A DNA stretch of 45,993 bases from an uncultured Planctomycetaceae bacterium (lineage in GTDB: Bacteria > Planctomycetota > Planctomycetia > Planctomycetales > Planctomycetaceae). Below the pieces are notes generated by a model that had not been told where the DNA came from, did no database searches, and worked only from the letters and a program-made list of their open reading frames with translations. Shown piece by piece: positions 17,801-26,628 of this stretch. The position numbers were made by a program, and so were the translations under genes. Where the stretch lies: assembly GCA_903858815.1 (NCBI GenBank), contig CAIOKE010000223.1, forward strand, positions 1-45,993, given 5' to 3'. Numbering within the stretch: position 1 is the first letter of the stretch; every line of letters starts with the position of its first letter.

Positions 17801-19234
17801 ATGTCGGGTCTGATGCGGTTTCTTTGGCTGGCTGTGCTGGTGTGTGGCGGGTTCAGTTGGGAGAGGTCGTCGGTGGCAGCCGGGGAATTGCTGGCCGGCG
17901 CGGCTACCAGCAATATTACTCCGCCGCTGGGTGGTGACATTGTGGGTGGTTTTCAGCCCATCCCGGCGACTCACATTCACGACGAGCTGCATGTGCGTTG
18001 TCTGGTGCTTGATGATGGCAGCAGTCGGGTAGCGCTGGTGGTGTGTGATCTGCTGGGTCTGCATCGGTGTGTCAGCGACGAGGCTCGGCGTCAGATTCAG
18101 CAGCGTACAGGGATTCCGGCGGAGCACGTGTTGATTTCTGGCACGCATACTCATTCGGCCGTGAGTGCATTGGGTCGTGTGAGATACGCGATTGATTCTG
18201 AGCCGGACGAGTATCAGCGGTTCGTGATCACTCGGATTGTGGATGGTGTGCAGCGGGCGGTGAATCTGCTGCGTCCGGCGGAGCTGGCATTTGGCACCGT
18301 GGAAATTGCTGCGCATGTTTTCAATCGTCGCTGGTTTATGCGGGACGGCTATGTGGCGATGAATCCGTTTGGTGGTGTGGATCGAGTGAAGATGAATCCG
18401 CCGGGTGGCAGTCCGCAGCTGGATCATCCTGCGGGCCCGGTGGATCCGTTGGTTTCGGTGTTGAGTGTGCGTGAGCCGGGCGGTTTTCCGATTGCGGTGT
18501 TTGCCGCGTATTCTCTGCACTACGTGGGGGGCGTTGGTAACGGCCATATTTCGGCCGATTATTTCGGGATGTTTTGTGAGGCGTTATCCCGTCGTCATGC
18601 GGTGGGCGATCAGCCGCTGCCGTTCGTGGCGATGCTGGCGAACGGCACCAGTGGTGATGTGAACAACATCAATTTCCGCAATCCTCGTCCGTCTGCTCCG
18701 CCTTACCAGCAGATGCGACTGGTAGCGGAGGATGTGGCTGAGCGGGTGCAGGGGATTCTTGGAGGGTTGACGTATGTTCGGGAAATGCGAGTGGGTGGGC
18801 GGATGTCGGAGTTCCCTGTGCGCTGGCGTCTTCCGAGTGTGGAGCAGTTGACGTGGGCAGCGGAGACGCTGTCACAGCCCGAGGCTGCTCCGGGAAAGAC
18901 GGATCTGCCGCGGGTGTATGCCGAGCGAGTGCGGAGTCTGGAGGGGCGGCCCGAGGTCGCTCCGGTACCGCTGCAGGTGCTGCGGATTGGCGAGGTACGG
19001 ATATCAACGATGCCGTGTGAGGTGTTCTGTGAGATCGGTCTGGAGTATCGGCGGCGGATTGCCCCGAGTCCGGGTTTCATGGTTTCGCTGGGGCACGGGT
19101 ATTATGGTTATCTGCCGACATTGGAGCAGCATGCTTTGGGTGGGTATGAGACGTGGCTGGGAACAAACCGACTGGCTCCTGAGGCGGCAGGTCTGATGCT
19201 GGACGAGTTAGTGCGGTTGAGTGGGGAGCAGTAG
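17801..19234 (+). CDS. Neutral/alkaline ceramidase-like exported protein
   Basis: A 477-residue protein with an N-terminal signal peptide (about 5-28, ending SVAAG). It then begins LLAGAATSNITPPLGG, the typical opening of the neutral/alkaline non-lysosomal ceramidase N-terminal domain. The GTHTHSA motif (114-120) holds the zinc-binding histidines His116/His118. It is shorter than true ceramidases (about 650-750 residues), and I see no full C-terminal domain. In planctomycetes this family is often annotated only as hypothetical. Hydrolysis of an amide in a lipid or glycan is a guess. The ATG at 17801, after an AGGTGGGGG purine run, was chosen over the upstream frame at 17732, which lacks a leader. 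It is followed 38 bases later by the DUF5009 gene and is probably cotranscribed with it. Confidence 0.78.
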   Translation: MSGLMRFLWLAVLVCGGFSWERSSVAAGELLAGAATSNITPPLGGDIVGGFQPIPATHIHDELHVRCLVLDDGSSRVALVVCDLLGLHRCVSDEARRQIQQRTGIPAEHVLISGTHTHSAVSALGRVRYAIDSEPDEYQRFVITRIVDGVQRAVNLLRPAELAFGTVEIAAHVFNRRWFMRDGYVAMNPFGGVDRVKMNPPGGSPQLDHPAGPVDPLVSVLSVREPGGFPIAVFAAYSLHYVGGVGNGHISADYFGMFCEALSRRHAVGDQPLPFVAMLANGTSGDVNNINFRNPRPSAPPYQQMRLVAEDVAERVQGILGGLTYVREMRVGGRMSEFPVRWRLPSVEQLTWAAETLSQPEAAPGKTDLPRVYAERVRSLEGRPEVAPVPLQVLRIGEVRISTMPCEVFCEIGLEYRRRIAPSPGFMVSLGHGYYGYLPTLEQHALGGYETWLGTNRLAPEAAGLMLDELVRLSGEQ

Positions 19235-19272
19235 TCCGTTCGCGGCAGTTTGTTTTTGACAGGTGGTGTGCC

Positions 19273-20466
19273 TTGGCTGAGGATCGTCCGCGTTTGTTGT
19301 CACTGGACCAGTTTCGTGGTTACACGATTCTGGGGATGTTGCTGGTGAATTTTCTGGGTGATTATCGGATCTGTCCGCGCTGGCTGCGGCATACGAATGA
19401 TTACTGCAGTTATGCGGACACGATCATGCCGCAGTTTCTGTTTGCGGCGGGTTTTGCGCTGCGATTGAGTGTGTTGCGGCGCTGGCAGCGTGACGGTGTT
19501 GTGCCGTGGTGGCGTCTGTTGCGGCGGATTGGTGGTTTAGCAGTGGTCGCTGTGTTGTGGTATTCGCTGCAGGATGCAGCGGGTCTGTGGGAGCAGTTCA
19601 GGACTCGGCCGTTGTCTGAGGTCTTCCTGCAGCAGTGTAAGCGGCAATGGTTTCAGACTTTGATGCATATCGCTGCGACATCGTTATGGCTGTTACCTGT
19701 CATCCTGAGTTCGGTGCGATTGCGGCTGTGCTGGGCAGCGGGATCGGGACTGCTGCATGTGGTACTGAGCTGGTGGTTTAATTTTGAGTGGGTGCATGCT
19801 GCGCCGCGTGGAATTGATGGCGGCCCGCTGGGTTTTCTGACCTGGGCGATACCGGCCATTCTGGGAACGGTGGCCTATGACATGCTGTTGGTTGCGGGGG
19901 CACAGCGTGGTGTGGTGCGGTTGTCTGTGGCTGGTGTGGGAGTGATGTTGCTGGGCTGGCTGTTGTCAGTGCCGACAGTGCTGTATGACGTCTCAGCGGG
20001 GGTCCTGGGGCAGGCGTCGGCCGGGCAGGAGGTGTCGGGGCCATACGCAGCGGACCCGGTATTTCCGCGTGCTGAACGCTGGCGGATGTGGGCTGGTGGT
20101 TTGCCGGAGCCGCCGCTGGTGCCACCTCCGGGGCCGGACCAGCGGCAGCTGAATTACTGGATGATGAGTCAGCGGGCCGGTTCGTTGTCGTACACGACCT
20201 TTGCCGGGGGGCTCTCGTTGCTGGTTTTTGGGGGTTTTGTCGGGGCCTGCGATCTGCGGGGCTGGCAGTTGCGGCTGTTCGGGACACTGGGAGCCAATTC
20301 TCTGGCGGCATATGTGCTGCATGATGTGGCCGCGTGGCTGGTGACACCGTGGTTAACGCGGGAGAGCGGGTTGGGAGCGGTTGTGCTGGGCTGGTTGGTT
20401 TTTGTGGGGTTGGTGTTCGGGTGTTGTGGTCTGTTGCAGAGGAAACGCTGGTATTTGCGAGTTTGA
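19273..20466 (+). CDS. DUF5009/HGSNAT-like multi-pass membrane acyltransferase homologue
   Basis: A 397-residue integral membrane protein beginning with RLLSLDQFRGYTILGMLLVN, the hallmark opening of the DUF5009 family. The family is related to heparan-alpha-glucosaminide N-acetyltransferase, which moves an acetyl group across the membrane onto a glucosamine end. About eight to ten hydrophobic helices are visible. A soluble loop of about 70 residues near 243-312 separates two groups. The start is a TTG at 19273 with AGGTGG at 19261-19266. If active, it could acetylate a periplasmic sugar. A link to glycosaminoglycan-type polymers is suggested by the heparinase-like gene elsewhere in the window, but the two are 22 kb apart. 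Confidence 0.78.
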   Translation: MAEDRPRLLSLDQFRGYTILGMLLVNFLGDYRICPRWLRHTNDYCSYADTIMPQFLFAAGFALRLSVLRRWQRDGVVPWWRLLRRIGGLAVVAVLWYSLQDAAGLWEQFRTRPLSEVFLQQCKRQWFQTLMHIAATSLWLLPVILSSVRLRLCWAAGSGLLHVVLSWWFNFEWVHAAPRGIDGGPLGFLTWAIPAILGTVAYDMLLVAGAQRGVVRLSVAGVGVMLLGWLLSVPTVLYDVSAGVLGQASAGQEVSGPYAADPVFPRAERWRMWAGGLPEPPLVPPPGPDQRQLNYWMMSQRAGSLSYTTFAGGLSLLVFGGFVGACDLRGWQLRLFGTLGANSLAAYVLHDVAAWLVTPWLTRESGLGAVVLGWLVFVGLVFGCCGLLQRKRWYLRV

Positions 20467-20628
20467 GGTGGAGTTTGCGGGCGGTTGGGTGGCTGGATTC
20501 CGGGATCCGGGGGGCTGTTGGGCTGGCTGACGTTCGATTTCCCGTGTGCAGGCTGGTAGGATTCACCCGCTGCGAACGGGCTGCAACATCGTTCAGGCTG
20601 ACTTCGAAATCTGATTCTCCCACGGAAT

Positions 20629-21885
20629 ATGCACATGCGGAAATACTCTGTACTGCTCTGTTGTCTGGCGGCAATGTGTGCTGGAACTGCGACCGGAATT
20701 GCGGATGATGATCTGAACTGGGTGCGGATTCGGCTGGACGAGCGTTTTCGTTCGGAGGGTGTTGCGGCCGGGGACTTCAATGGCGACGGCAGTCTGGATG
20801 TGGTTGCCGGAGACGTCTGGTATGAGGCTCCGCAGGCAGGTTCCGAGGCGTGGCTGGATGGTTCAAAATGGAAGCTGCATGAGGTGCGGATGCCTGGGGA
20901 ATTTGTTGCGGGCATTGGCTACAGCAACAGTTTCTGCAACTTTGCGAATGACATCAACGGGGACGGTCACATGGACGTGATCATCGTGGGGTTTCCTGGT
21001 GATCCATACCATTGGTACCAGAATCCCGGTCCGGGGAAGGAAGAGCTGTGGAAGCCGCATGTGATCTGGACCAGTGCCTGTAACGAGTCACCTGAGTTTG
21101 AGGATCTGAATGGTGATGGGATCCGTGAGATCGTGATCGGGTCTCAACCGGAGGCTCAGATGGGCTTCAATTTTCTGCCGGGTCGAGACAAGCCATTTGA
21201 GCAGTCTGCGTTTCATGCGATCAGTGAGCGTGGTGATCCGGGGCAGAACGGCACGTTCAAGTATTATCATGGACTGGGTGTCAGTGATATGAACGGAGAC
21301 GGGCATCGGGACATTCTGATCGCGCATGGCTGGTGGCAGAATCCGGGGAAGGTCGGCGATGGTGCTCAGTGGAAGTTCCATGCAGTGCGGGTGAAGGCGG
21401 AGGGTGGTGAGTCACCGTTGCCGGCCTGTGCGAATCTGTATGCGGATGATCTGGACAGTGACGGCGACATGGACATTTTTCTGTCGTCGGCTCATGCGTA
21501 TGGTGTGTGGTGGGCTGAGAACACGGGTTCAGGCCCGTGGACTCTGCATGAGATTGACAAGTCCTTTTCTCAGACTCATGCGCTGGAGCAGGTGGACGTG
21601 AATGGAGACGGCCAGCTGGATTACGTCACAGGTAAGCGATTCTTTGCTCACAACGGTGCGGATCCGGGGGCTCATGATCCGGTCGTGATGTACTGGTTTG
21701 AGGTGGTGCGTGCGAAGGGTCAGGGGCCGAAGATTGTGCCTCATCGGATTGTGGCGGGCACGGGGACTGGCGTGGGGACTCAGTTTGAGATAACGGACAT
21801 GAACCGGGACGGTCGTCCTGACATTGTTCTCTCGAATAAGAAGGGCGTGAACGTTTTGATTCAGAAAACTGCAGAGCAGCAGTGA
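20629..21885 (+). CDS. Exported VCBS/FG-GAP beta-propeller protein
   Basis: A 418-residue secreted protein. The signal peptide covers about 5-25 (cleavage near GIADD). Seven Ca2+-binding FG-GAP/VCBS motifs follow at regular spacing: DFNGDGSLD, DINGDGHMD, DLNGDGIRE, DMNGDGHRD, DLDSDGDMD, DVNGDGQLD and DMNRDGRPD. Seven motifs suggest one complete seven-bladed propeller, with nothing fused to it. Such proteins bind ligands or partners at the cell surface; no enzyme site is visible. Two in-frame ATGs, at 20629 and 20635, are equally plausible starts. It stands alone between the DUF5009 gene and the rpe operon, about 160 bases from each. Confidence 0.88.
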   Translation: MHMRKYSVLLCCLAAMCAGTATGIADDDLNWVRIRLDERFRSEGVAAGDFNGDGSLDVVAGDVWYEAPQAGSEAWLDGSKWKLHEVRMPGEFVAGIGYSNSFCNFANDINGDGHMDVIIVGFPGDPYHWYQNPGPGKEELWKPHVIWTSACNESPEFEDLNGDGIREIVIGSQPEAQMGFNFLPGRDKPFEQSAFHAISERGDPGQNGTFKYYHGLGVSDMNGDGHRDILIAHGWWQNPGKVGDGAQWKFHAVRVKAEGGESPLPACANLYADDLDSDGDMDIFLSSAHAYGVWWAENTGSGPWTLHEIDKSFSQTHALEQVDVNGDGQLDYVTGKRFFAHNGADPGAHDPVVMYWFEVVRAKGQGPKIVPHRIVAGTGTGVGTQFEITDMNRDGRPDIVLSNKKGVNVLIQKTAEQQ

Positions 21886-22057
21886 CAAACGGTGGGCCAA
21901 GTCGCCTTAGTGGTGAACGCATTGTCAGTTACTGTTAAGTGATATGTGTGCGAGTCTGGACATTGGGTCTGGTGCTGTGCAGAATATTGGGGGCTGTGAC
22001 TGGACGTGGGGTTGGGCGATATTGTGTTGAGGGTTGATCAGGGGTTTGGGGCGAGTG

Positions 22058-22762
22058 ATGCGTAGTCGAGAGCAATTGTTATCGCATCTCAGGTCGGTGT
22101 CGCCGGTGATTGCGCCATCGATGTTGAAGTGTGATTTTGGCAATCTGCATCGTGAGTTTGAGCGTCTGGGAGCGGCTGGCACAGAGGTTGTGCATCTGGA
22201 CGTGATGGACGGTCATTTTGTTCCGAATCTGTCATATGGACCGATGGTGATTGAGCGGATGCGTCAGCATTCGGGTGCGATATTTGATGCGCATCTGATG
22301 ATTTCGGATCCGGGTCGTTATCTGGACGAGTACGTGCGGGTGGGTTGTGAGGCGATCACGATTCATCTGGAGGCGGTTCCTGAGCCGCTTGGTATTCTGC
22401 GAGCGATTCGTGAGCGGGGATTGCTGGCTGGTCTGGCTGTGAATCCTGCCACCGGGTGGGCTCCTGCGGCCCCCTTCGTGGGTGAGATGGATTTGTTTCT
22501 GGTGATGAGTGTGCAGCCTGGTTTTGGTGGTCAGAAGTTTATTCCCGGGGTGATTTCGACGATTCGGGAAGCGCGGCTGTCTGCTGGAGCGGGGCTTTTG
22601 ATTTCGGTTGACGGCGGGATAGGGAAGTCCACGATTGCAGACTGTGCTCGCGCGGGCTGTGATCTGTTTGTCGCCGGAAGTTCGGTATTTGATGAACCCT
22701 GCTACTCGGCGGCGATGGCCGAGCTGCGGCGGCTGGCGATGGAAGCGCGGGCTGCTGTCTGA
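22058..22762 (+). CDS. rpe: Ribulose-phosphate 3-epimerase
   Basis: A 234-residue TIM-barrel enzyme of the pentose phosphate and Calvin pathways that interconverts ribulose 5-phosphate and xylulose 5-phosphate. Visible motifs are IAPSMLKCDF, the metal and catalytic site HLDVMDGHFVPN (His46, Asp48), DAHLM (His79), the SVQPGFGGQKF phosphate region, and SVDGGI (Asp185). Length is slightly above the usual 220 through a short N-terminal extension. The ATG at 22058 gives the normal N-terminus; the frame extends to a TTG at 22034. It is first in a tight three-gene unit with a histidine-phosphatase homologue (13-base gap) and accD. Confidence 0.95.
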   Translation: MRSREQLLSHLRSVSPVIAPSMLKCDFGNLHREFERLGAAGTEVVHLDVMDGHFVPNLSYGPMVIERMRQHSGAIFDAHLMISDPGRYLDEYVRVGCEAITIHLEAVPEPLGILRAIRERGLLAGLAVNPATGWAPAAPFVGEMDLFLVMSVQPGFGGQKFIPGVISTIREARLSAGAGLLISVDGGIGKSTIADCARAGCDLFVAGSSVFDEPCYSAAMAELRRLAMEARAAV

Positions 22763-22775
22763 GAATCTGTTGTGT

Positions 22776-23423
22776 ATGTCAACAATAGTACTGATACGGG
22801 CGTGTTGCACGGACTATGAGGACGCGCATCGTCTGCTGGGGAATCTGAGTGTACCCCTGAATGCTCGGGGAACCGGGCAGGTGACTGAGATTGTGCAGCA
22901 GTTGCGTCAGCAGTCGATATCACTGGAGGTGATACTGACATCTCCTGAGGATCCGGCTGCCTGCACTGCTCATGCAGTTGCTCGTGCGTTTCCTCGGCTG
23001 AAAGTCCGTGAGCTGGACGAGTTGCGGAACGTGAATCAGGGTTTGTGGCAGGGATTGCCGGAAAACGACGTGCGGCGCCGTTTTCCTCGATTTTTTCGGT
23101 CAGGAAAGGAAGATCCGACGGCGATTTGTCCGCCGGAAGGTGAGACACTGCTGGATGCGTGTCAGCGTCTGGAGTCTGTGTTGAGTCGTGCTTTGAAGCG
23201 TCACAGCGTCTTTGCTGTGGTTGCTCCGGAGCCGTTGGCATCTGTCATTCGCTGTACTGTGCAGCATCGGCGGCTGCGGATGACGGATTGTCTGTGTGGT
23301 GAGGAGTCGGGCGCGCTGGTGCAGGTACTGCAGTCCAGCACTTTTGAGTCGGCCGGTTTCGCCGGGTTAACAGAGTCGTGTGGTGAATTCGTGCCGTTGA
23401 CAGGTCAGGGTGCAGAATCATGA
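22776..23423 (+). CDS. Histidine-phosphatase fold protein lacking catalytic residues
   Basis: A 215-residue protein with the overall pattern of the histidine phosphatase (phosphoglycerate mutase-like) family: the N-terminal VLIRxxxTD strand and turn, LNARG, LTSP, the acidic ELDEL, NQGLWQG and a C-terminal VIR. The catalytic RHG is RAC here (8-10), so the phospho-accepting His is missing. The arginine after TSP is lost (TSPEDPAAC), and the second HG motif reads [10 protein letters not shown] with no His. Glu82 is kept. It should therefore not be a working phosphatase of the usual type. A structural or regulatory role is inferred. The ATG at 22776 follows rpe by 13 bases, and its stop overlaps accD by four bases, so it is coupled to both. 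Planctomycete relatives may share the altered site. Confidence 0.82.
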   Translation: MSTIVLIRACCTDYEDAHRLLGNLSVPLNARGTGQVTEIVQQLRQQSISLEVILTSPEDPAACTAHAVARAFPRLKVRELDELRNVNQGLWQGLPENDVRRRFPRFFRSGKEDPTAICPPEGETLLDACQRLESVLSRALKRHSVFAVVAPEPLASVIRCTVQHRRLRMTDCLCGEESGALVQVLQSSTFESAGFAGLTESCGEFVPLTGQGAES

Positions 23424-24271
23424 GTGCAGTAGAAAACACGAATGCAGCAGCTCAGACAGGCTGGCGTCCCAAGCGGGGCGTTCCGGCGGGATTGTGGCTG
23501 CGTTGTGATGGGTGTGGTGCGACTGTCTTTCGCAAGCAGGTGGAGCAGAATCTGAATGTCTGCCCGGAGTGTAGCCATCATTTTTACGTGCCAACGGCGA
23601 TGCGTATTCGTCAGCTGCTGGATCCGGACAGTTTTGAGGAGTGGTATCCGGACATGACGTCCGGGGATCCATTGGGTTTCAGTGACCGCAAGCCGTATCG
23701 GGAGCGAGTGGTTGATGAGCAGAAGAAGACGGGCATGAAGGATGCCTGTACGGTTGGTCGTGGCTACATGCGAGGTCGTCCGCTGGTTTTCGGAATGACG
23801 GATTCGGCCTTCATTATGGGCAGTATGGGTTCGGTGGTTGGTGAGAAGCTGACTCGAGCAGTGGAGCGTGCCACGGAGTTGTCATTGCCGCTGGTGATTG
23901 TGAGTGGTTCCGGTGGCGGGGCGCGGATGCATGAGGGAATTATTTCGCTGATGCAGATGGGGAAAGTTTCTGCGGCACTGGCTCGCTACCGGCGTGCTCG
24001 CGGATTGTTCATCTCTGTGCTGACCAATCCCACGATGGGTGGAGTGGCGGCCAGTTTTGCTTCGCTGGGTGATATCATCGTAGCCGAACCGAAGGCTCTG
24101 GTGGGTTTTGCGGGGCCGCGAGTGGTTGAGGCGACCTGCAAGATTGCGTTGCCGGACGACTTCCAGACGAGTGAGTTCATGTTGAAGCACGGATTTATTG
24201 ACCGAATTGTGGCTCGATCGGATCTGCGTTCAGAGCTGGCTCGCTTGATCGACTATGGTGGTCGGCAGTGA
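23420..24271 (+). CDS. accD: Acetyl-CoA carboxylase carboxyltransferase subunit beta
   Basis: A 283-residue subunit that, with AccA, transfers CO2 from carboxybiotin to acetyl-CoA to make malonyl-CoA for fatty acid synthesis. The N-terminal zinc ribbon has Cys29, Cys32, Cys48 and Cys51 (RCDGC, CPEC). The carboxyltransferase core shows the DALTVGRG-like [47 protein letters not shown], and a final [11 protein letters not shown]. All expected motifs and length are present. The start ATG overlaps the upstream stop by four bases, giving translational coupling to the pseudo-phosphatase. A strong intrinsic terminator follows within 35 bases, closing the rpe-accD operon. Confidence 0.96.
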   Translation: MSAVENTNAAAQTGWRPKRGVPAGLWLRCDGCGATVFRKQVEQNLNVCPECSHHFYVPTAMRIRQLLDPDSFEEWYPDMTSGDPLGFSDRKPYRERVVDEQKKTGMKDACTVGRGYMRGRPLVFGMTDSAFIMGSMGSVVGEKLTRAVERATELSLPLVIVSGSGGGARMHEGIISLMQMGKVSAALARYRRARGLFISVLTNPTMGGVAASFASLGDIIVAEPKALVGFAGPRVVEATCKIALPDDFQTSEFMLKHGFIDRIVARSDLRSELARLIDYGGRQ

Positions 24272-24302
24272 CTGTCGTCGCCGTATTGTGAGAGGTCATG
24301 AC

Positions 24303-24343
24303 AAAGGCCCGGCTGCGGATGCAGAGCGGGCCTTTTGTTTTTT
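24303..24343 (+). terminator. Intrinsic terminator after accD
   Basis: AAAGGCCCG pairs with CGGGCCTTT across a 15-base loop, followed by TTTTGTTTTTT. It begins about 30 bases after the accD stop. It is the clearest terminator on the plus strand and marks the end of the rpe-accD transcript. Confidence 0.88.
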
Positions 24344-24384
24344 GCTGGCTGTTATGGGTGGGTGGCGGGGATGTGTTTTGCAGG

Positions 24385-24411
24385 GTTGTTGGTGTTGGTG
24401 TTGGTGTTGGT
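24385..24411. repeat. Short tandem repeat (GGTGTT)n
   Basis: About four and a half units of a GGTGTT hexamer lie between the accD terminator and the next gene. They are followed by a run of eight G residues that may serve as the purine-rich ribosome binding site of the gene at 24428. Copy number is likely to vary between strains. Confidence 0.6.
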
Positions 24412-24427
24412 AGGGGGGGGCTGAGTA

Positions 24428-25363
24428 ATGCGAGGCGTGTGGGGTGTGCCGGGGGTATTGTGTGCAGTGGTGGCAGCGCTGCTGTTGGCGTGTGGTGGCT
24501 GTATTTCGGCGGGCTGTGTGCTGGCGGACGAACAGCGTCGAGAGCAGGCTGTGGAACCATCGCTGGATGGCACGTGGCACCCTGTGACAGCGATTCTGGA
24601 TGGTGCGGACATGTCGCAGTCGATGCGGGAGTCAACGGTGCTGAAGCTGACCGACGAGCAGTATGCGGTCACGGTGAACGGGACTCCGGATCGTGGCACG
24701 TGCGTTCTGGATCGCAGTGTCAGTCCGTGGCGGATGAAGATTCAGGGAACGGTGGGTCCGAATCAGGGTCGGACCATGCTGACAATTATTGAGCTGACGA
24801 AGGAGGACCGATTACGGGTGTGTTATGACCTCGATGGCAGTGAATACCCGGAGCAGTTTGCGTCTGCTGCGTCAACTGGTCGGCTGCTGGTGGAGTATCG
24901 GCGCGAGTTGGCTCGCGGTACGGAACTGACCGGTGCGGTGGAGGGTGTGCCGGACGGTGATGTGTTAATGTTGCGGGTTGCGGGTGGGCGTGAGTACCGG
25001 GTTCGACTGAACGGGATTGATGCACCGGAGCTGCAGCAGCCGTATGGGAAGAAGGCTCAGGAGCTGCTGGCGGGGTTGCTGCGAGACCGTTCGCTGCGTG
25101 TGGTGACTTTGGGTGAGGACCGAGGTGGTCAGGTGATTGGTGATGTGTATGTGAGTCTGGCACCGGGTGCAGCGGAGACTTTGTTGAATGTGGATCTGGT
25201 GGAGCGCGGCTGGGCGTGGCATTTTGTGCGTTTTGCGAAGGACAACAGGGTGTTGGCGGAGGCGGAGCAGAGTGCGCGAGCGGCGCGGCGTGGCTTGTGG
25301 TCTGAGGACGGTGCGGTGTCACCGTGGGACTTTCGACGTCAGCAGGAACAGGCTCCGAAGTAG
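24428..25363 (+). CDS. Lipoprotein fusing TIGR03067 and SNase-like nuclease domains
   Basis: A 311-residue protein. A hydrophobic signal ends in a lipobox-like LLAC (Cys22). A TIGR03067 domain, a planctomycete-typical module of unknown role, covers about 45-150 (LDGTWHPV...ILDGADM). A staphylococcal-nuclease-like domain covers about 165-295, with VRLNGIDAPE giving Arg193, Asp198 and Glu201, spaced as Arg35, Asp40 and Glu43 of the Staphylococcus enzyme. The second catalytic Arg (Arg87 there; usually DRYGR in bacterial homologues) is replaced: the segment reads DRGGQ, with Gln225. Activity is therefore doubtful or altered. The GRLxV and NxxLVxxGxAWH pattern is kept (NVDLVERGWAWHF). The gene stands alone after the accD terminator and is followed about 110 bases later by an esterase gene. 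Confidence 0.85.
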   Translation: MRGVWGVPGVLCAVVAALLLACGGCISAGCVLADEQRREQAVEPSLDGTWHPVTAILDGADMSQSMRESTVLKLTDEQYAVTVNGTPDRGTCVLDRSVSPWRMKIQGTVGPNQGRTMLTIIELTKEDRLRVCYDLDGSEYPEQFASAASTGRLLVEYRRELARGTELTGAVEGVPDGDVLMLRVAGGREYRVRLNGIDAPELQQPYGKKAQELLAGLLRDRSLRVVTLGEDRGGQVIGDVYVSLAPGAAETLLNVDLVERGWAWHFVRFAKDNRVLAEAEQSARAARRGLWSEDGAVSPWDFRRQQEQAPK

Positions 25364-25471
25364 TGCACTGCAGTTGACTGCTGCTCTGGGAAGTTGTGCT
25401 GCGCCCTGCTATGCTCGTGCGGTACGCCTGTGGCAAGCCTGTGTCAGTCTGTCGGTGGAGAGGGTGTGGTG

Positions 25472-26512
25472 ATGAAGGCAGGAATGGGGTTGAGTGCTGG
25501 TTTGTTGTCAGAGGCGTGGGCGATGCGTGTTTTGCGGCTGTGTTCTGTGTGCTGGGTGGCAGTGCTGTTGTGTGTCAGTTGTGAGCTGCGAGCAGATGAA
25601 AAGCCGGTCAGGCTGCCTGCGGGAGTGCGGCTGGAGCGGGATCTGGCCTATGTGGATGGCGGAGATGCAGCTCAGAAGCTGGATCTGTACCTGCCGGAGA
25701 AGTCGACAGGAAAGCCACTGCCATTGATCGTGCATATTCACGGGGGTGGCTGGCGAGGTGGCAGTAAGTTTCCGTGTCCATTTTCGGGGATGGTGAATCG
25801 AGGCTATGCGGTGGCCAGCATCGAGTACCGTTTCAGTCAGCAGGCGATCTTTCCTGCTCAGATTCAGGATTGCCAGGCGGCAATTCGCTGGCTGCGTGGT
25901 CAGGCCGACAGGTATGGTCTGGATCGGGAGCGGGTGGGCGTGATTGGTGGCTCAGCGGGCGGGCATCTGTCGGCTCTGGTGGGTACCGCGGGAGGTGCGA
26001 AGGCATTTCCGATGATTGGTGGTTACACGGATCAGTCGGATGACGTTCAGTGTGTGTGCGACATTTTTGGTCCGGCGAATTTTGCGACGGTGATGCAGCA
26101 GGCGGCGGACGACAGGAATGTGCGGAACATTTTTCAGTTCAACACGGACAAGGATCCGTATTCGCTGCTGATTGGTGGTCATCTGGAGCGGGATGGCGAG
26201 AAGGTGGCGGCGGTGAGTCCGGTGCACTACATCACTCCGGATGATCCTCCTGTGCTGATCCTGCACGGGACTCACGATGCGCTGGTCCCGTATGCTCAGA
26301 GTGTTGAGTTTGCTGCGGCCCTGAAGGAGCGAGGAGTTCCTGTCTGGCTGCAGACACTGCCGGGTTCGGGGCATGGTGGTGCGGCTTTCAGTAAGCCGTC
26401 TGTCATGGCTCTGATGGGCGACTTTTTCGACCGGTACCTGCGGGGGGCTGAGGTTGAGGTGCGTTTGGTGCCGGAGTCAGAGCTGGCGGTTGAGCCACCG
26501 GCTGGGAAGTAG
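25472..26512 (+). CDS. Exported alpha/beta hydrolase (BD-FAE/HSL-like esterase)
   Basis: A 346-residue secreted hydrolase of the family that contains bifunctional feruloyl and acetyl xylan esterases. Visible features are the oxyanion-hole HGGGW (90-94) and the nucleophile elbow GGSAGG with Ser161. Asp269 in HGTHDALVP and His301 in GSGHGG complete the triad, so it should be active. The substrate is unknown; carbohydrate ester side groups are the usual target. The start at 25472 has GGAGAGGG upstream; an ATG at 25523 would give a more canonical signal peptide (MRVLRLCSV...ELRADE) and is a real alternative. Many planctomycete esterases of this type lie near polysaccharide-use genes. Confidence 0.85.
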   Translation: MKAGMGLSAGLLSEAWAMRVLRLCSVCWVAVLLCVSCELRADEKPVRLPAGVRLERDLAYVDGGDAAQKLDLYLPEKSTGKPLPLIVHIHGGGWRGGSKFPCPFSGMVNRGYAVASIEYRFSQQAIFPAQIQDCQAAIRWLRGQADRYGLDRERVGVIGGSAGGHLSALVGTAGGAKAFPMIGGYTDQSDDVQCVCDIFGPANFATVMQQAADDRNVRNIFQFNTDKDPYSLLIGGHLERDGEKVAAVSPVHYITPDDPPVLILHGTHDALVPYAQSVEFAAALKERGVPVWLQTLPGSGHGGAAFSKPSVMALMGDFFDRYLRGAEVEVRLVPESELAVEPPAGK

Positions 26513-26628
26513 TTTTTTCGATGTTCGCCTCTTGATTAATCTTTTTTACGAGGACAAAGACACCGATTTCGCAGAACTCAGACAGTTTTTCCCAACACCA
26601 TGGCTGAAGTTCTCATAGTATATTTTGT
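26513..26628. other. AT-rich intergenic stretch
   Basis: This segment between the esterase and the Cys-rich small gene is noticeably richer in A and T than its surroundings (runs such as CTTTTTT and TATATTTTG). No hairpin terminator with a clean stem was seen. A TATATT box at 26619-26624 is too close to the next ATG to be its -10 element unless the mRNA is leaderless. Confidence 0.4.

Noticed and set aside
17537-18547. 336-codon minus-strand frame across the ceramidase-like gene
   Set aside because: It is antisense to a gene with a signal peptide and zinc motif, and its translation is His/Arg/Thr-rich with no recognisable domain.
26619-26624. TATATT as a -10 box of the Cys-rich gene
   Set aside because: Only four bases separate it from the ATG, and no -35 element lies at a suitable distance.
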